Made by a program: the position numbers and the translations under genes
Notes under the pieces: generated by a model
Database searches by the model: none
Told to the model about the DNA's origin: nothing
The model's input: only the letters and a program-made list of their open reading frames with translations
In this document: positions 31,579-40,014 of the stretch, piece after piece
Numbering within the stretch: position 1 is the first letter of the stretch
How the letters are laid out: each line of letters opens with the position of its first letter
Assembly: GCA_965216915.1 (NCBI GenBank)
Contig: CBDCGS010000009.1
Location: 333,096 to 397,095, forward strand
DNA: 64,000 bases
Source of the DNA: CBDCGS01 sp965216915
GTDB lineage: Bacteria; Pseudomonadota; Alphaproteobacteria; UBA828
Direction: 5' to 3'

Positions 31579-33375
31579 ATGAGTGGCAAAAGCGTCGCGG
31601 CTGCAATGAACGAACTTGGAACGCTGCCGGCGTGGGATTTGACCGATCTCTATTCCGGCCCGGACGCGCCGGAGCTCACGGCCGACCTTGACGCGGCCGA
31701 GGCGGACGCCACGGCGCTTCACCAGCGCTTCGCCGGCAAGGTGGCATCGCTCAAAGGCAAGGCGCTGGGGGATCTCGTGGCCCGGTACGAGGCGGTCGAG
31801 GAGACCCTCGGGCGTCTCATGAGCTACGCCTACCTGCATTACTGCACCGCGATGGAGGATCCCGAGGCAGGCAAATTCTTCCAAACCATTCAAGAGCGTG
31901 TGACGGATATCTCCAGCAATCTCTTATTTCTCACGCTGGAGTTGAACCGCGTCGAGGACAGTCCGCTGCAGAAGGCGCTCAAGGACCCGGCGCTGGCGCG
32001 CTACGCCCCCTGGGTGCGCGATACGCGCGCGTTCCGACCCTATCAGCTCTCCGACGAGCTGGAGCGCATGTTGCATGAGAAGCGGGTCGCCGGGCGCGCC
32101 GCGTGGATCCGCCTTTTCGACGAGACCATGGCGGGTCTGCGCTTCCCGGTGGACGGCAAGGAGCTGACGAGCGCCGAGGCGCTCGATCTCTTGTCCGATC
32201 CCGATGGCGCCAAGCGGCGCGCGGCGGCGGGCGCTCTCTCGACCGTGCTCGGCGCCAACGCGCGCACCTTCGCGCTCATCACCAACACGCTCGCCAAGGA
32301 CAAGGAGATCGAGGACAAGTGGCGCGGCTTCGAGCGCCCGATCTCATCGCGCAATCTGAGCAACCATGTCGAGGACGCGGTGGTCGACGCCTTGATCGCG
32401 GCGGTCAGGGACGCCTATCCGCGGCTCTCGCACCGGTACTACGCGCTCAAGGCACGCTGGTTTGGCGTCGAGGCGCTCGACTATTGGGACCGCAATGCGC
32501 CGCTGCCCGAGGATGACGACCGCGTGATCGCCTGGGAGGAGGCCGTCGACACCGTGCTTGATGCCTATGACGCATTCTCGCCCGACATGGCGGCCGTCGG
32601 ACGGCGCTTCTTCGACAATGCCTGGATCGACGCGCCCGTGCGCTCGGGCAAGGCGCCGGGCGCCTTCGCGCACCCGACCGTGCCGAGCGCGCATCCCTAT
32701 CTGCTGCTCAATTATCAGGGCAAGACGCGCGACGTCATGACGCTCGCGCACGAGCTTGGCCATGGCGTGCACCAGGTGCTCGCGGCGCCGCAGGGCGCGC
32801 TGATGTCCGACACGCCGCTCACCCTCGCGGAGACGGCGTCGGTGTTCGGCGAGCAGCTGACGTTCCGGGCGCTCCTGGCGCGCGAGACCGCGCCCGAGCG
32901 CCGCCGCGTCATGCTGGCGAGCAAGGTCGAGGATATGATCAACACGGTGATCCGCCAGGTCGCGTTCTGCGAGTTCGAGCGGCGGGTTCACGACGAGCGG
33001 CGCGAGGGCGAGCTGACGCCCGATCGGCTTGGCGAGATCTGGCTCGACATCCAGACCGAAAGCCTTGGGCCCGCGTTCCGGCAGAATGACGAATATCGTA
33101 TCTATTGGAGCTACATACCGCACTTCATTCACTCGCCATTTTATGTCTACGCCTACGCCTTCGGCGACTGTCTCGTGAACGCGCTGTACGCCGTCTACCA
33201 GGACGCCGAAGAGGGCTTCCAAGCGAAATATTTCGACATGCTGCGCGCCGGTGGCACGCTGCGTCACCAGGAGCTGCTCGCGCCCTTCGGGCTCGACGCG
33301 AGCGATCCGGCGTTCTGGTCGAAGGGGCTCGGCGTGATCGGCGGGTTCATCGACGAGCTCGAGGAGACGTTGTGA
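31579..33375 (+). CDS. pepF: M3 family oligoendopeptidase F
   Basis: A 598-residue zinc metallopeptidase. The catalytic HELGHGVHQ lies at about residues 391-399 (His391, Glu392, His395), with the downstream glutamate in LAETASVFGEQL. The N-terminal helical part (LGTLPAWDLTDLYSG...) is the usual PepF opening. I chose ATG 31579 since AGGGG is suitably upstream; TTG 31561 and ATG 31564 are in frame. It degrades cytoplasmic oligopeptides of roughly 7-17 residues. The next gene, an ABC1 kinase, begins 15 bases after its stop, so they probably form an operon, an arrangement also seen elsewhere in alphaproteobacteria. Confidence 0.92.
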   Translation: MSGKSVAAAMNELGTLPAWDLTDLYSGPDAPELTADLDAAEADATALHQRFAGKVASLKGKALGDLVARYEAVEETLGRLMSYAYLHYCTAMEDPEAGKFFQTIQERVTDISSNLLFLTLELNRVEDSPLQKALKDPALARYAPWVRDTRAFRPYQLSDELERMLHEKRVAGRAAWIRLFDETMAGLRFPVDGKELTSAEALDLLSDPDGAKRRAAAGALSTVLGANARTFALITNTLAKDKEIEDKWRGFERPISSRNLSNHVEDAVVDALIAAVRDAYPRLSHRYYALKARWFGVEALDYWDRNAPLPEDDDRVIAWEEAVDTVLDAYDAFSPDMAAVGRRFFDNAWIDAPVRSGKAPGAFAHPTVPSAHPYLLLNYQGKTRDVMTLAHELGHGVHQVLAAPQGALMSDTPLTLAETASVFGEQLTFRALLARETAPERRRVMLASKVEDMINTVIRQVAFCEFERRVHDERREGELTPDRLGEIWLDIQTESLGPAFRQNDEYRIYWSYIPHFIHSPFYVYAYAFGDCLVNALYAVYQDAEEGFQAKYFDMLRAGGTLRHQELLAPFGLDASDPAFWSKGLGVIGGFIDELEETL

Positions 33376-33390
33376 CGGACACGGGCCACC

Positions 33391-34740
33391 ATGGCTGAGG
33401 GGCGCGAAGGCAATCGCCTGACGGGCCGGGTGCGGCGCTACGCCCGTGTCGGCACCTCGGTCGGCGGGATTGCCGCGCGCATGGCCGGGCAGCGCTACCT
33501 CGGCATGCCAGCCGATCGCAGTCGCAATGCTGCCGATCTCAAGCGCGCCCTGGGGGGCCTCAAGGGGCCGTTGATGAAGGTCGCGCAGCTGCTTGCGACG
33601 ATTCCCGACGGCCTGCCCGAGGAATATATCCAGGAGCTGAGCGAGCTGCAGTCGCAGGCTCCGCCCATGGGGTGGGCCTTCGTCAAGCGGCGCATGGCCA
33701 CAGAGCTCGGCGCCGATTGGCGGCGCCGGTTCGACGCGTTCGAGCACGAGGCCGCCGCCGCGGCATCGCTCGGCCAGGTGCACCGGGCACGCGGACCCGA
33801 CGGGGCGGCGCTCGCTTGCAAGCTGCAATATCCCGACATGAGCTCGGCGGTGGAGGCCGATCTGCGCCAGCTCAAGCTCATCTTCGGGCTCTACGCGCGC
33901 TACGATTCTGCGATCGACACGAGCGAGGTTCACGCCGAGATCGCCGCGCGGCTCCGCGAGGAGCTCGACTATGAGCGCGAGGCGCGCCAAATGCGCCTAT
34001 ACCACGAGATCCTCAAGGACGAGCCCGGCATCCACGTGCCGCTGGTCGAGCCAACCCTCTCGACCCGCCGCCTGCTCACCATGAGCTGGCTCGAGGGGAC
34101 GCGGCTTTTGGCCTTCAAGGATCACCCGGCGGCGCTCCGCAACGAGATCTCCGCGCGCATGTTCCGTGCCTGGTACGTGCCGTTCTATCGTTTCGGCGTG
34201 CTCCACGGCGACCCGCATCTCGGCAACTACACGGTGCGCGAGGACGGCGAGATCAACCTGCTCGACTATGGCTGCATCCGTATCTTCGACACGCGTTTCG
34301 TGCGCGGCGTGATCGACCTCTACCATGCGACCCAGACCGACGATCGCGATCTCGCGGTGCAGGGCTTCGAGACCTGGGGCTTCAGCGGCCTCTCGAACGA
34401 GATGATCGATGCGCTCCGCATCTGGGCGAACTACATCTACGGGCCGCTCATCGACGATCGTGTGCGCATGATCGATGAGTCGGGCGGTGGCAAATATGGC
34501 GGCGCGGTCGCCGCCAAGGTGCATCAGGAGATCCGCCGGCTCGGCGGGGTCACGCCGCCGCGTGAATTCGTGCTGATGGACCGCTCGGCAATCGGCCTCG
34601 GCTCGGTGTTCCTCCACCTCAAGGCGGAGCTCAACTGGCATCGGCTGTTCGAGGCCTTGATCGCGGACTTTGACGAGGCCGCGATCGCGAAGCGACAGGG
34701 CGCGGTCCTCGCCCGGTGCGGGGTGTCGGAGGCGGCCTAG
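33391..34740 (+). CDS. ABC1/UbiB (AarF)-family atypical kinase
   Basis: A 449-residue protein kinase-like protein. Signature elements: the N-terminal K-x-G-Q-equivalent reads LMKVAQLLATIPDGLP, an Ala-rich loop AAAASLGQVHRA, the lysine strand ACKLQYPD, EELDYEREARQM, the catalytic HGDPHLGNY (His about 272) and the DYG metal motif in LLDYGCIRIF. Members support ubiquinone biosynthesis or lipid handling; ADCK/COQ8 is the eukaryotic version. The family KxGQ has Ala instead of Gly here. It follows pepF closely and ends before a dyad-containing gap upstream of pntAA. Confidence 0.88.
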   Translation: MAEGREGNRLTGRVRRYARVGTSVGGIAARMAGQRYLGMPADRSRNAADLKRALGGLKGPLMKVAQLLATIPDGLPEEYIQELSELQSQAPPMGWAFVKRRMATELGADWRRRFDAFEHEAAAAASLGQVHRARGPDGAALACKLQYPDMSSAVEADLRQLKLIFGLYARYDSAIDTSEVHAEIAARLREELDYEREARQMRLYHEILKDEPGIHVPLVEPTLSTRRLLTMSWLEGTRLLAFKDHPAALRNEISARMFRAWYVPFYRFGVLHGDPHLGNYTVREDGEINLLDYGCIRIFDTRFVRGVIDLYHATQTDDRDLAVQGFETWGFSGLSNEMIDALRIWANYIYGPLIDDRVRMIDESGGGKYGGAVAAKVHQEIRRLGGVTPPREFVLMDRSAIGLGSVFLHLKAELNWHRLFEALIADFDEAAIAKRQGAVLARCGVSEAA

Positions 34741-34791
34741 CGGCGGCTCGCGGGCGTTTGGTCGCGGCCGGAAAGACGCGTTTACACGCGC

Positions 34792-34811
34792 ATCTCAAAC
34801 GTTTGTGAGAT
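34792..34811. promoter_or_regulatory. Dyad upstream of the pnt operon
   Basis: ATCTCA/TGAGAT arms flank an AAACGTTT centre, giving an inverted repeat of 20 bases, about 80 bases before pntAA. It can be an operator for pnt or the hairpin ending the ABC1 kinase transcript; no T-tract follows. A nearby CGCG-TTTACA-CGCG repeat lies at 34777-34790. Confidence 0.4.
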
Positions 34812-34890
34812 AGAGAGAAACGGACCTTGGCAAACGGGGTTCGCCACGGCATTGTTGCGCCGCGCCGCCGAGCGCGCGCGGGGATTTGCC

Positions 34891-36037
34891 ATGAAGATCG
34901 GGATACCCAAAGAGATCAGGGAGGGTGAGACGCGGGTTGCGGCCTCTCCCGATTCCGTCAAGCGCTTTGTCCGCCTCGGCGTCGAGGTTCTGATCGAGAG
35001 CGGAGCGGGGGGCCGCGGCCAGCATGTCCGACGATGCGCTCGCCGCGGTGGGCGCGACCATTGTGCCCGACGCCGCGGCGATCTATCGCGACGCCGACAT
35101 CGTGACCAAGGTGCAGCGCCCGATGAACGGCACCGAGGACGGCGCGGACGAGATGGCGCTGATGAAAGAGGGCTCGATTCTGATCGGCCTCCTGTCGCCG
35201 CTCCAGCATCGCGAGCAGGTCGCCGCCTACGCGAAGCGCGGGGTCACGAGCTTCGCGATGGAGCTTGTGCCGCGCATCAGCCGCGCCCAATCCATGGATG
35301 CGCTCTCCTCGCAGAGCAACATCGCGGGCTACAAGGCCGTCATCGATGCGGCAGAACGGTTCGGCCGAATTCTGCCGATGATGATGACGGCGGCCGGCAC
35401 GCTTCCGCCCGCCAGGGTTGTCGTGCTCGGCGCGGGCGTGGCGGGCCTGCAAGCGATCGCGACGGCCCACCGGCTCGGCGCGCTGGTCTCCGCCTTCGAT
35501 GTCCGCCCGGCGGTAAAAGAGCAGGTCGAGAGCCTTGGCGCGAAGTTCATCGCGGTTGAGGATGACGAGGCGGCGAGCGCGGAAACCGCAGCCGGCTACG
35601 CGCGCGAGATGACCGAGGATTATCTGCGGCGCCAGGCCGAGGTGATCCACGAGACCCTGAAGAACCAGGACATTTGCATCACGACCGCGCAGATTCCCGG
35701 CAAGACGGCACCGCGGCTCGTCACCGAGGCGATGGTGAAGGATATGAAGCCCGGCTCCGTGATCGTCGATCTTGCGAGCGAGACGGGTGGCAATTGTGAG
35801 CTCAGCGAGCGCGACAAGGTGGTCGTGAAGCACGGCGTGACCATCATCGCCTATGGCAATTACCCGGCGCGTGTCCCGGTCGACACCAGTGCGCTCTATG
35901 CGCGCAACCTCTTCAATTTCATCCAACCGATGATCGATCCCGACAGCAAGGCCCTCAAGATCGACTGGGAGGATGAAGTCATCAAAGGCGCTCTCCTGAC
36001 CAAAGACGGTACCGTCGTGCACCCGGCGCTCCAGTAG
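34891..36037 (+). pseudogene. pntAA: NAD(P) transhydrogenase subunit alpha part 1, frameshifted
   Basis: The first frame gives MKIGIPKEIREGETRVAASP and reads on to VLIESGAGG; the protein then continues in the +1 frame from about 35013 with SMSDDALAAVGATIVPDA and runs normally to the TAG at 36035-36037. The break coincides with a run of six G (35007-35012). Removing one G restores ...ESGAGAAASMSDDAL... without any other change, so this is a single-base insertion. The rest is intact: VVVLGAGVAGLQAIATAHRL is the NAD-binding fold, followed by the usual DICITTAQIPGKTAPRLVT and YPARVPVDTSALYARNL. It is the soluble NAD(H)-binding domain of the proton-pumping transhydrogenase. Sequencing error or a recent mutation are equally possible. 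Confidence 0.88.
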
Positions 36038-36051
36038 CAAAGCTCCGCCCC

Positions 36052-36354
36052 ATGGAACACGTTCTCGAGCTTCACCCCCTCGTCATCGCCATCACGATCT
36101 TCGTCCTCGCCGTTTTCGTCGGCTATTACGTGGTGTGGAGCGTGACACCGGCGCTTCACACGCCGCTCATGTCGGTTACCAACGCGATCTCGAGCGTGAT
36201 CATCGTCGGCGCGCTGCTAGCGGCGACGCCCGCGGAGGGAACGGTGGTGAAGGTGTTGGGCGGCGTCGCCGTTGGCCTTGCGGCCGTCAACATATTCGGC
36301 GGGTTCACGGTGACCCAGCGCATGCTCGTCATGTTCAAGAAAAAGAAGAAATAG
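36052..36354 (+). CDS. pntAB: NAD(P) transhydrogenase subunit alpha part 2
   Basis: A 100-residue membrane protein with three hydrophobic segments (LVIAITIFVLAVFVGYYVVW, an ISSVIIVGALLAA stretch and VAVGLAAVNIFGGF) and a Lys-rich C-terminal tail. HTPLMSVTNAISSVIIVGA is the conserved membrane signature. It forms part of the proton channel with PntB. It starts 15 bases after the pntAA stop and is followed by pntB after 14 bases, the three-gene layout usual in alphaproteobacteria. Confidence 0.94.
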   Translation: MEHVLELHPLVIAITIFVLAVFVGYYVVWSVTPALHTPLMSVTNAISSVIIVGALLAATPAEGTVVKVLGGVAVGLAAVNIFGGFTVTQRMLVMFKKKKK

Positions 36355-36368
36355 CGTAGGAGAGCATC

Positions 36369-37751
36369 ATGACCGCCAACCTGGCGGCGATCCTCTATTT
36401 GATCGCGGGCGTCTGCTTCATCATGGCGCTGCGCGGGCTCTCCTCGCCGACGAGCGCGCGAAACGGCAACCTTTTCGGCATCGCCGGCATGGTGATCGCG
36501 ATCGGTACGACGCTCGCCCAGCCCGGCGTCGAGGACTATCTCTGGATCGTGATCGGGATCGCGGTCGGCGGTGCCATCGGCATCGTGATCGCGCTGCGCA
36601 TCCAGATGACCGCGATGCCGCAGCTGGTCGCCGGCTTCCACAGCCTGGTCGGCCTCGCCGCGGTGCTGGTCGCCGCCGCGGCGTTCTACGGCCCCGATAT
36701 TTTCGGCATTGGCACGGCTGACGACATTCGCCTGATCAGCCGCATCGAGATGAGCTTCGGCGTGGTGATCGGCGCGCTCACCTTCACCGGCTCGATCATC
36801 GCCTTCGCGAAGCTGCAGGAGCTGATGAACAGCGCCCCGCTGGTGTTCCCCGGGCAGCATTGGCTCAACCTCGGCATCGGGGTCGCGATCGTTGGCCTCG
36901 GCGTCGCGTTCTGCTTCGACCAGTCGGAGGCGGTGTTCTGGATCATGACGGCGCTCGCGCTCGCGCTCGGCGTTCTGCTGATCGTGCCGATCGGCGGTGC
37001 CGACATGCCGGTGGTGATCTCGATGCTCAACTCCTATTCGGGCTGGGCTGCCGCCGGCATCGGCTTCACGCTCGAGAACACGGTGCTGATCATCGTCGGC
37101 GCGCTGGTCGGCTCCTCAGGTGCGATCCTGAGCTACATCATGTGCCGGGCGATGAACCGCTCGTTCGTCAGCGTGATCTTGGGCGGCTTCGGCGGCGGCG
37201 GTGAGGCGGCGGCCGACACCGGCGACAAGACCTACAAGTCGGGCAGCGCCGACGACGCCGCTTTCATCATGAGCAACGCCGGCTCGGTGGTCATCGTGCC
37301 GGGCTATGGCCTCGCGGTCGCCCAGGCCCAGCATGCGATCCGCGAGATGGCCGACCTGCTCCAGAAGGAAGGCGTCGAGGTGCGCTACGCGATCCACCCG
37401 GTCGCGGGGCGCATGCCGGGCCACATGAACGTGCTGCTCGCCGAGGCCAACGTCTCCTACGACGTCGTCTTCGAGCTCGACGACATCAACAGCGATTTCC
37501 CCAACACCGACGTTGCCTTCGTCATCGGCGCGAATGACGTGACCAATCCGCTGGCGAAGACGGATCCGCAATCGCCGATCGCGGGCATGCCGATCCTCGA
37601 TGTCGAGCTCGCGAAAACCGTGCTCTTCGTCAAGCGCTCGCTCTCGCCGGGCTATGCGGGCATCGACAATCCGCTCTTCTACCGGGACAACACGATGATG
37701 TTGTTCAGCGACGCCAAGAAGATGGTCGAGGAGATCGTCAAGGCGCTCTAA
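36369..37751 (+). CDS. pntB: NAD(P) transhydrogenase subunit beta
   Basis: A 460-residue protein. The N-terminal half is a bundle of about eight to nine membrane helices (AAILYLIAGVCFIMALRGLS onward). The C-terminal soluble NADP(H)-binding domain has VVIVPGYGLAVAQAQHAIRE, HPVAGRMPGHMNVLLAEA, VIGANDVTNPLAKTD and FVKRSLSPGYAGIDNPLF. It couples proton entry to reduction of NADP by NADH. It is intact, in contrast to pntAA. GGAGAGC precedes the ATG. A strong GC hairpin (37758-37776) ends the operon. Confidence 0.95.
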   Translation: MTANLAAILYLIAGVCFIMALRGLSSPTSARNGNLFGIAGMVIAIGTTLAQPGVEDYLWIVIGIAVGGAIGIVIALRIQMTAMPQLVAGFHSLVGLAAVLVAAAAFYGPDIFGIGTADDIRLISRIEMSFGVVIGALTFTGSIIAFAKLQELMNSAPLVFPGQHWLNLGIGVAIVGLGVAFCFDQSEAVFWIMTALALALGVLLIVPIGGADMPVVISMLNSYSGWAAAGIGFTLENTVLIIVGALVGSSGAILSYIMCRAMNRSFVSVILGGFGGGGEAAADTGDKTYKSGSADDAAFIMSNAGSVVIVPGYGLAVAQAQHAIREMADLLQKEGVEVRYAIHPVAGRMPGHMNVLLAEANVSYDVVFELDDINSDFPNTDVAFVIGANDVTNPLAKTDPQSPIAGMPILDVELAKTVLFVKRSLSPGYAGIDNPLFYRDNTMMLFSDAKKMVEEIVKAL

Positions 37752-37757
37752 AGGCGG

Positions 37758-37776
37758 CCGGCGGGTTTGCCGCCGG
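37758..37776. terminator. GC hairpin between convergent pntB and the P1 peptidase gene
   Basis: Perfect seven-base stem CCGGCGG / CCGCCGG with a GTTTG loop, filling the 25-base gap between the two stop codons. There is no long T-tract on either side, only TTA, so it is probably a bidirectional, partly Rho-aided stop. Confidence 0.55.
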
Positions 37777-38901
37777 TTACCCCTCCGCCAGACGACCGTA
37801 GCGGTGCATCACGTCGCGGAGCGCGTCGTGGTCGATCGCGACGACCTCATGATCGTCGCGTCCGACCATGGTCTCTGCCGCGACCATGGCGTTGAGGATG
37901 GCTTCCTCGACGGCCTCCACGACCGCGAGAAACACCGGGTCGAGCGCCTCGTTGGGCACGTAGTCCAGGCGGCGCAGCGCGCCAACGCCGTCTCCCGGCG
38001 ACGGGTTGGCGGTGGAGAAGGCGATGAAGATGTCGCCGGAATTGTCGCCCGACGGCGTGCCGGTGCGCCCGACGCCGATCGAGATGCGCCGGGCGAGGCG
38101 GCTCACTTGAATCGGCAGAAGCGGGAGGTCGGTGCCGACCACCGCGATGATCGACCCTTGCTCCGCAGACCAAAGCGGGTTCTCGGTGAGGTGCGCGCCG
38201 ACCGGAACGCCGCGCACCGTTAGCCAGGGCCGGATGCCGTGATTCGCCTGGACCAGCGCACCCACCGTGTAGCACCCGCCCGCGACGTCGATCCGGCGCG
38301 AGGCTGTCCCCGTGCCACCCTTGAACTCGTAGGCGATCATGCCCGTGCCGCCGCCGACATTTCCCTCGGCGAGCGGGCCGCCTGCTGCGCCCGCGATCGC
38401 GGCGCGGACATGCTCACCCGTCACGTGGAACCCGTTCATGTCGTTCAGATGCGCATCGCAGGTCTCGGCGACGACCGGCAGCGCCCAGACATATCTGCCG
38501 AAGGCGTCGCCATAGTGCTCGATCATCCATTCGATGCTCGCCTGGTGCGCGGCGCCGACGCTATGGGTGTTGGTGATGGTGATCGGGCCGTTGAAATAAC
38601 CGGCCTCGTTGATCCAATGTCCGCCCGTCATTTCGCCATTGCCGTTGAGCGAATAGAGGGCGGCCCAGGTCGGCGCAAGATCGGTCGACCGGCCGCGCGG
38701 CAAGATCGCGGTGACGCCGGTGCGGATCGGTCCCTGGCCCACGCGCAACGCGCCGTCTCCCTCGATCAGCGTGGTGTAGCCGACGGTGACGCCCGGCACG
38801 TCGGTCAGCGCGTTGTTCGGTCCGCAGCGTCCGTCGAAGGCAATGCCGAGGCCGCGGGCGCGAGCGCGTCCGGTCGGCCCCGTCGTGGCGGGATCGCTCA
38901 T
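37777..38901 (-). CDS. P1-family (DmpA-like) aminopeptidase
   Basis: A 374-residue N-terminal nucleophile hydrolase related to L-aminopeptidase D-Ala-esterase/amidase DmpA. Conserved pieces are NALTDVPGVTVGYTTL, GEMTGGHWINEAGYF, ITNTHSVG, NVGGGTGMIAYEFKGGTGTASR and the autocleavage site EQGSIIAVVGTD. Read from ATG 38901, the nucleophilic Ser is residue 250, as in the type enzyme. A GTG at 38913, overlapping the previous stop by four bases, is an alternative start. The enzyme releases N-terminal residues, including D-Ala or beta-amino acids. It is co-transcribed with the serine hydrolase upstream and is cytoplasmic. Confidence 0.88.
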   Translation of the reverse strand: MSDPATTGPTGRARARGLGIAFDGRCGPNNALTDVPGVTVGYTTLIEGDGALRVGQGPIRTGVTAILPRGRSTDLAPTWAALYSLNGNGEMTGGHWINEAGYFNGPITITNTHSVGAAHQASIEWMIEHYGDAFGRYVWALPVVAETCDAHLNDMNGFHVTGEHVRAAIAGAAGGPLAEGNVGGGTGMIAYEFKGGTGTASRRIDVAGGCYTVGALVQANHGIRPWLTVRGVPVGAHLTENPLWSAEQGSIIAVVGTDLPLLPIQVSRLARRISIGVGRTGTPSGDNSGDIFIAFSTANPSPGDGVGALRRLDYVPNEALDPVFLAVVEAVEEAILNAMVAAETMVGRDDHEVVAIDHDALRDVMHRYGRLAEG

Positions 38902-38909
38902 CTCCCGCG

Positions 38910-39986
38910 TCACGCGCCGGCGGCGCGGAACGCGGCGGCGAAGGGCTCGTGGATGCCGGCGAGGTAGAACGATTCGAACGCACCCGCGCCCGAGTTCTGG
39001 ATCAGCGCGACGCTGATGCCGCTCGCCTCGTGGTGGCCGATGCAGCTGGTGTGCCCGGGGAGCTGGCCGATGTGGCCCTTCACCACGAGATCGCCATGGG
39101 TCGAGACCAGGATGCCATGGGCGTTGTGGGTGATCGGCGCGCCGGGGAAGCTCGCGGCGCCGAGATTGTTGGCCATCTCGTGGAGGCCGTCGGCCTTGAG
39201 CACCTTGCCGGCGAAGAGGCTATCGATCCAATGCAACGAATCGCGCGCCGTCGAGACCATGTCGCCGGCCGCGCCCGCGCCCGAGAGTGGGAACCAGTCG
39301 GTCGAATCCCACGCGCCATCGACCGGCTCACCGGCGCCATCGACGCTCCACTGGCCGTCGTCCTCTTCCTTGTGGAAGTAGGCGCGTGCCATCCGATCGA
39401 CGGGAAACGCCTCGTCGGCGCCGACCCAGGTGTCGTCGAGACCGAGTGGCTCGAGGAGCCGCTTGCGAATTTGGCCCGAGAGCGTGTCGCCGGTCTCGGC
39501 GGCGATGATCATGCCGGCGAGAATGTAGCCGGTGTTGTTGTATTCCATCTCGCCCCAGGGTTCGCGCTGCTCCGAGACGCTGAAGGCGAAGTCGACCACC
39601 TCGCGCGGCGTCCACACCTTGTCCGAGATCATCGGCATGTCGCCTTCGAACTCGGGAAGCCCGCTCCGATGGTTGAGGAGAACGCGCACCGGAAGGCTCT
39701 CCGCCTTCGGGAGGTCGGGGAACCAGCGCGCGATCGGCTCGTCGAGGCTGAGCCGCCCCTCCTGCACGAGCTGATGCAGGGTTGCCGCGACGAACGTCTT
39801 GGTGCAGCTCGCAATCCGGAACAGGTGGTCCGGCGTCATGGCCGTGCCGCGCGCACGATCGGCGAGGCCATGGCTAAGGACGATGTCGGGCTCACCCGGT
39901 GCGCGCACCGCCAGCGAGACGCCGACGATCCCTTTCGCGCAGTAATCGGCCAGAAGCGTTTGCAGGGTGCCGCGAAGGTTGCTCAT
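38910..39986 (-). CDS. Beta-lactamase-like (class C/DD-peptidase fold) serine hydrolase
   Basis: A 358-residue serine hydrolase. The S-x-x-K motif is IASCTKTF (Ser60, Lys63), the Y-x-N motif is MEYNNTGY (Tyr149), and the third motif is represented by KGHIGQLPGHTS. No signal peptide is seen, so it may be cytoplasmic, which argues for an esterase or D-amino-acid amidase role rather than antibiotic resistance. ATG 39986 has GGAGA just upstream; a longer frame from 40070 crosses the intergenic region. Its stop overlaps or abuts the P1 peptidase start, so the pair could process D-amino-acid or beta-peptides. Confidence 0.83.
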   Translation of the reverse strand: MSNLRGTLQTLLADYCAKGIVGVSLAVRAPGEPDIVLSHGLADRARGTAMTPDHLFRIASCTKTFVAATLHQLVQEGRLSLDEPIARWFPDLPKAESLPVRVLLNHRSGLPEFEGDMPMISDKVWTPREVVDFAFSVSEQREPWGEMEYNNTGYILAGMIIAAETGDTLSGQIRKRLLEPLGLDDTWVGADEAFPVDRMARAYFHKEEDDGQWSVDGAGEPVDGAWDSTDWFPLSGAGAAGDMVSTARDSLHWIDSLFAGKVLKADGLHEMANNLGAASFPGAPITHNAHGILVSTHGDLVVKGHIGQLPGHTSCIGHHEASGISVALIQNSGAGAFESFYLAGIHEPFAAAFRAAGA

Positions 39987-40014
39987 TCTCCGTGCCTCCA
40001 AGCGCGTCCCGCGG

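Noticed and set aside
35001..35020. Programmed ribosomal frameshift in pntAA
   Set aside because: The slippery-looking G run would favour a -1 shift, whereas the downstream gene part is in the +1 frame. No known programmed shift exists in this family.
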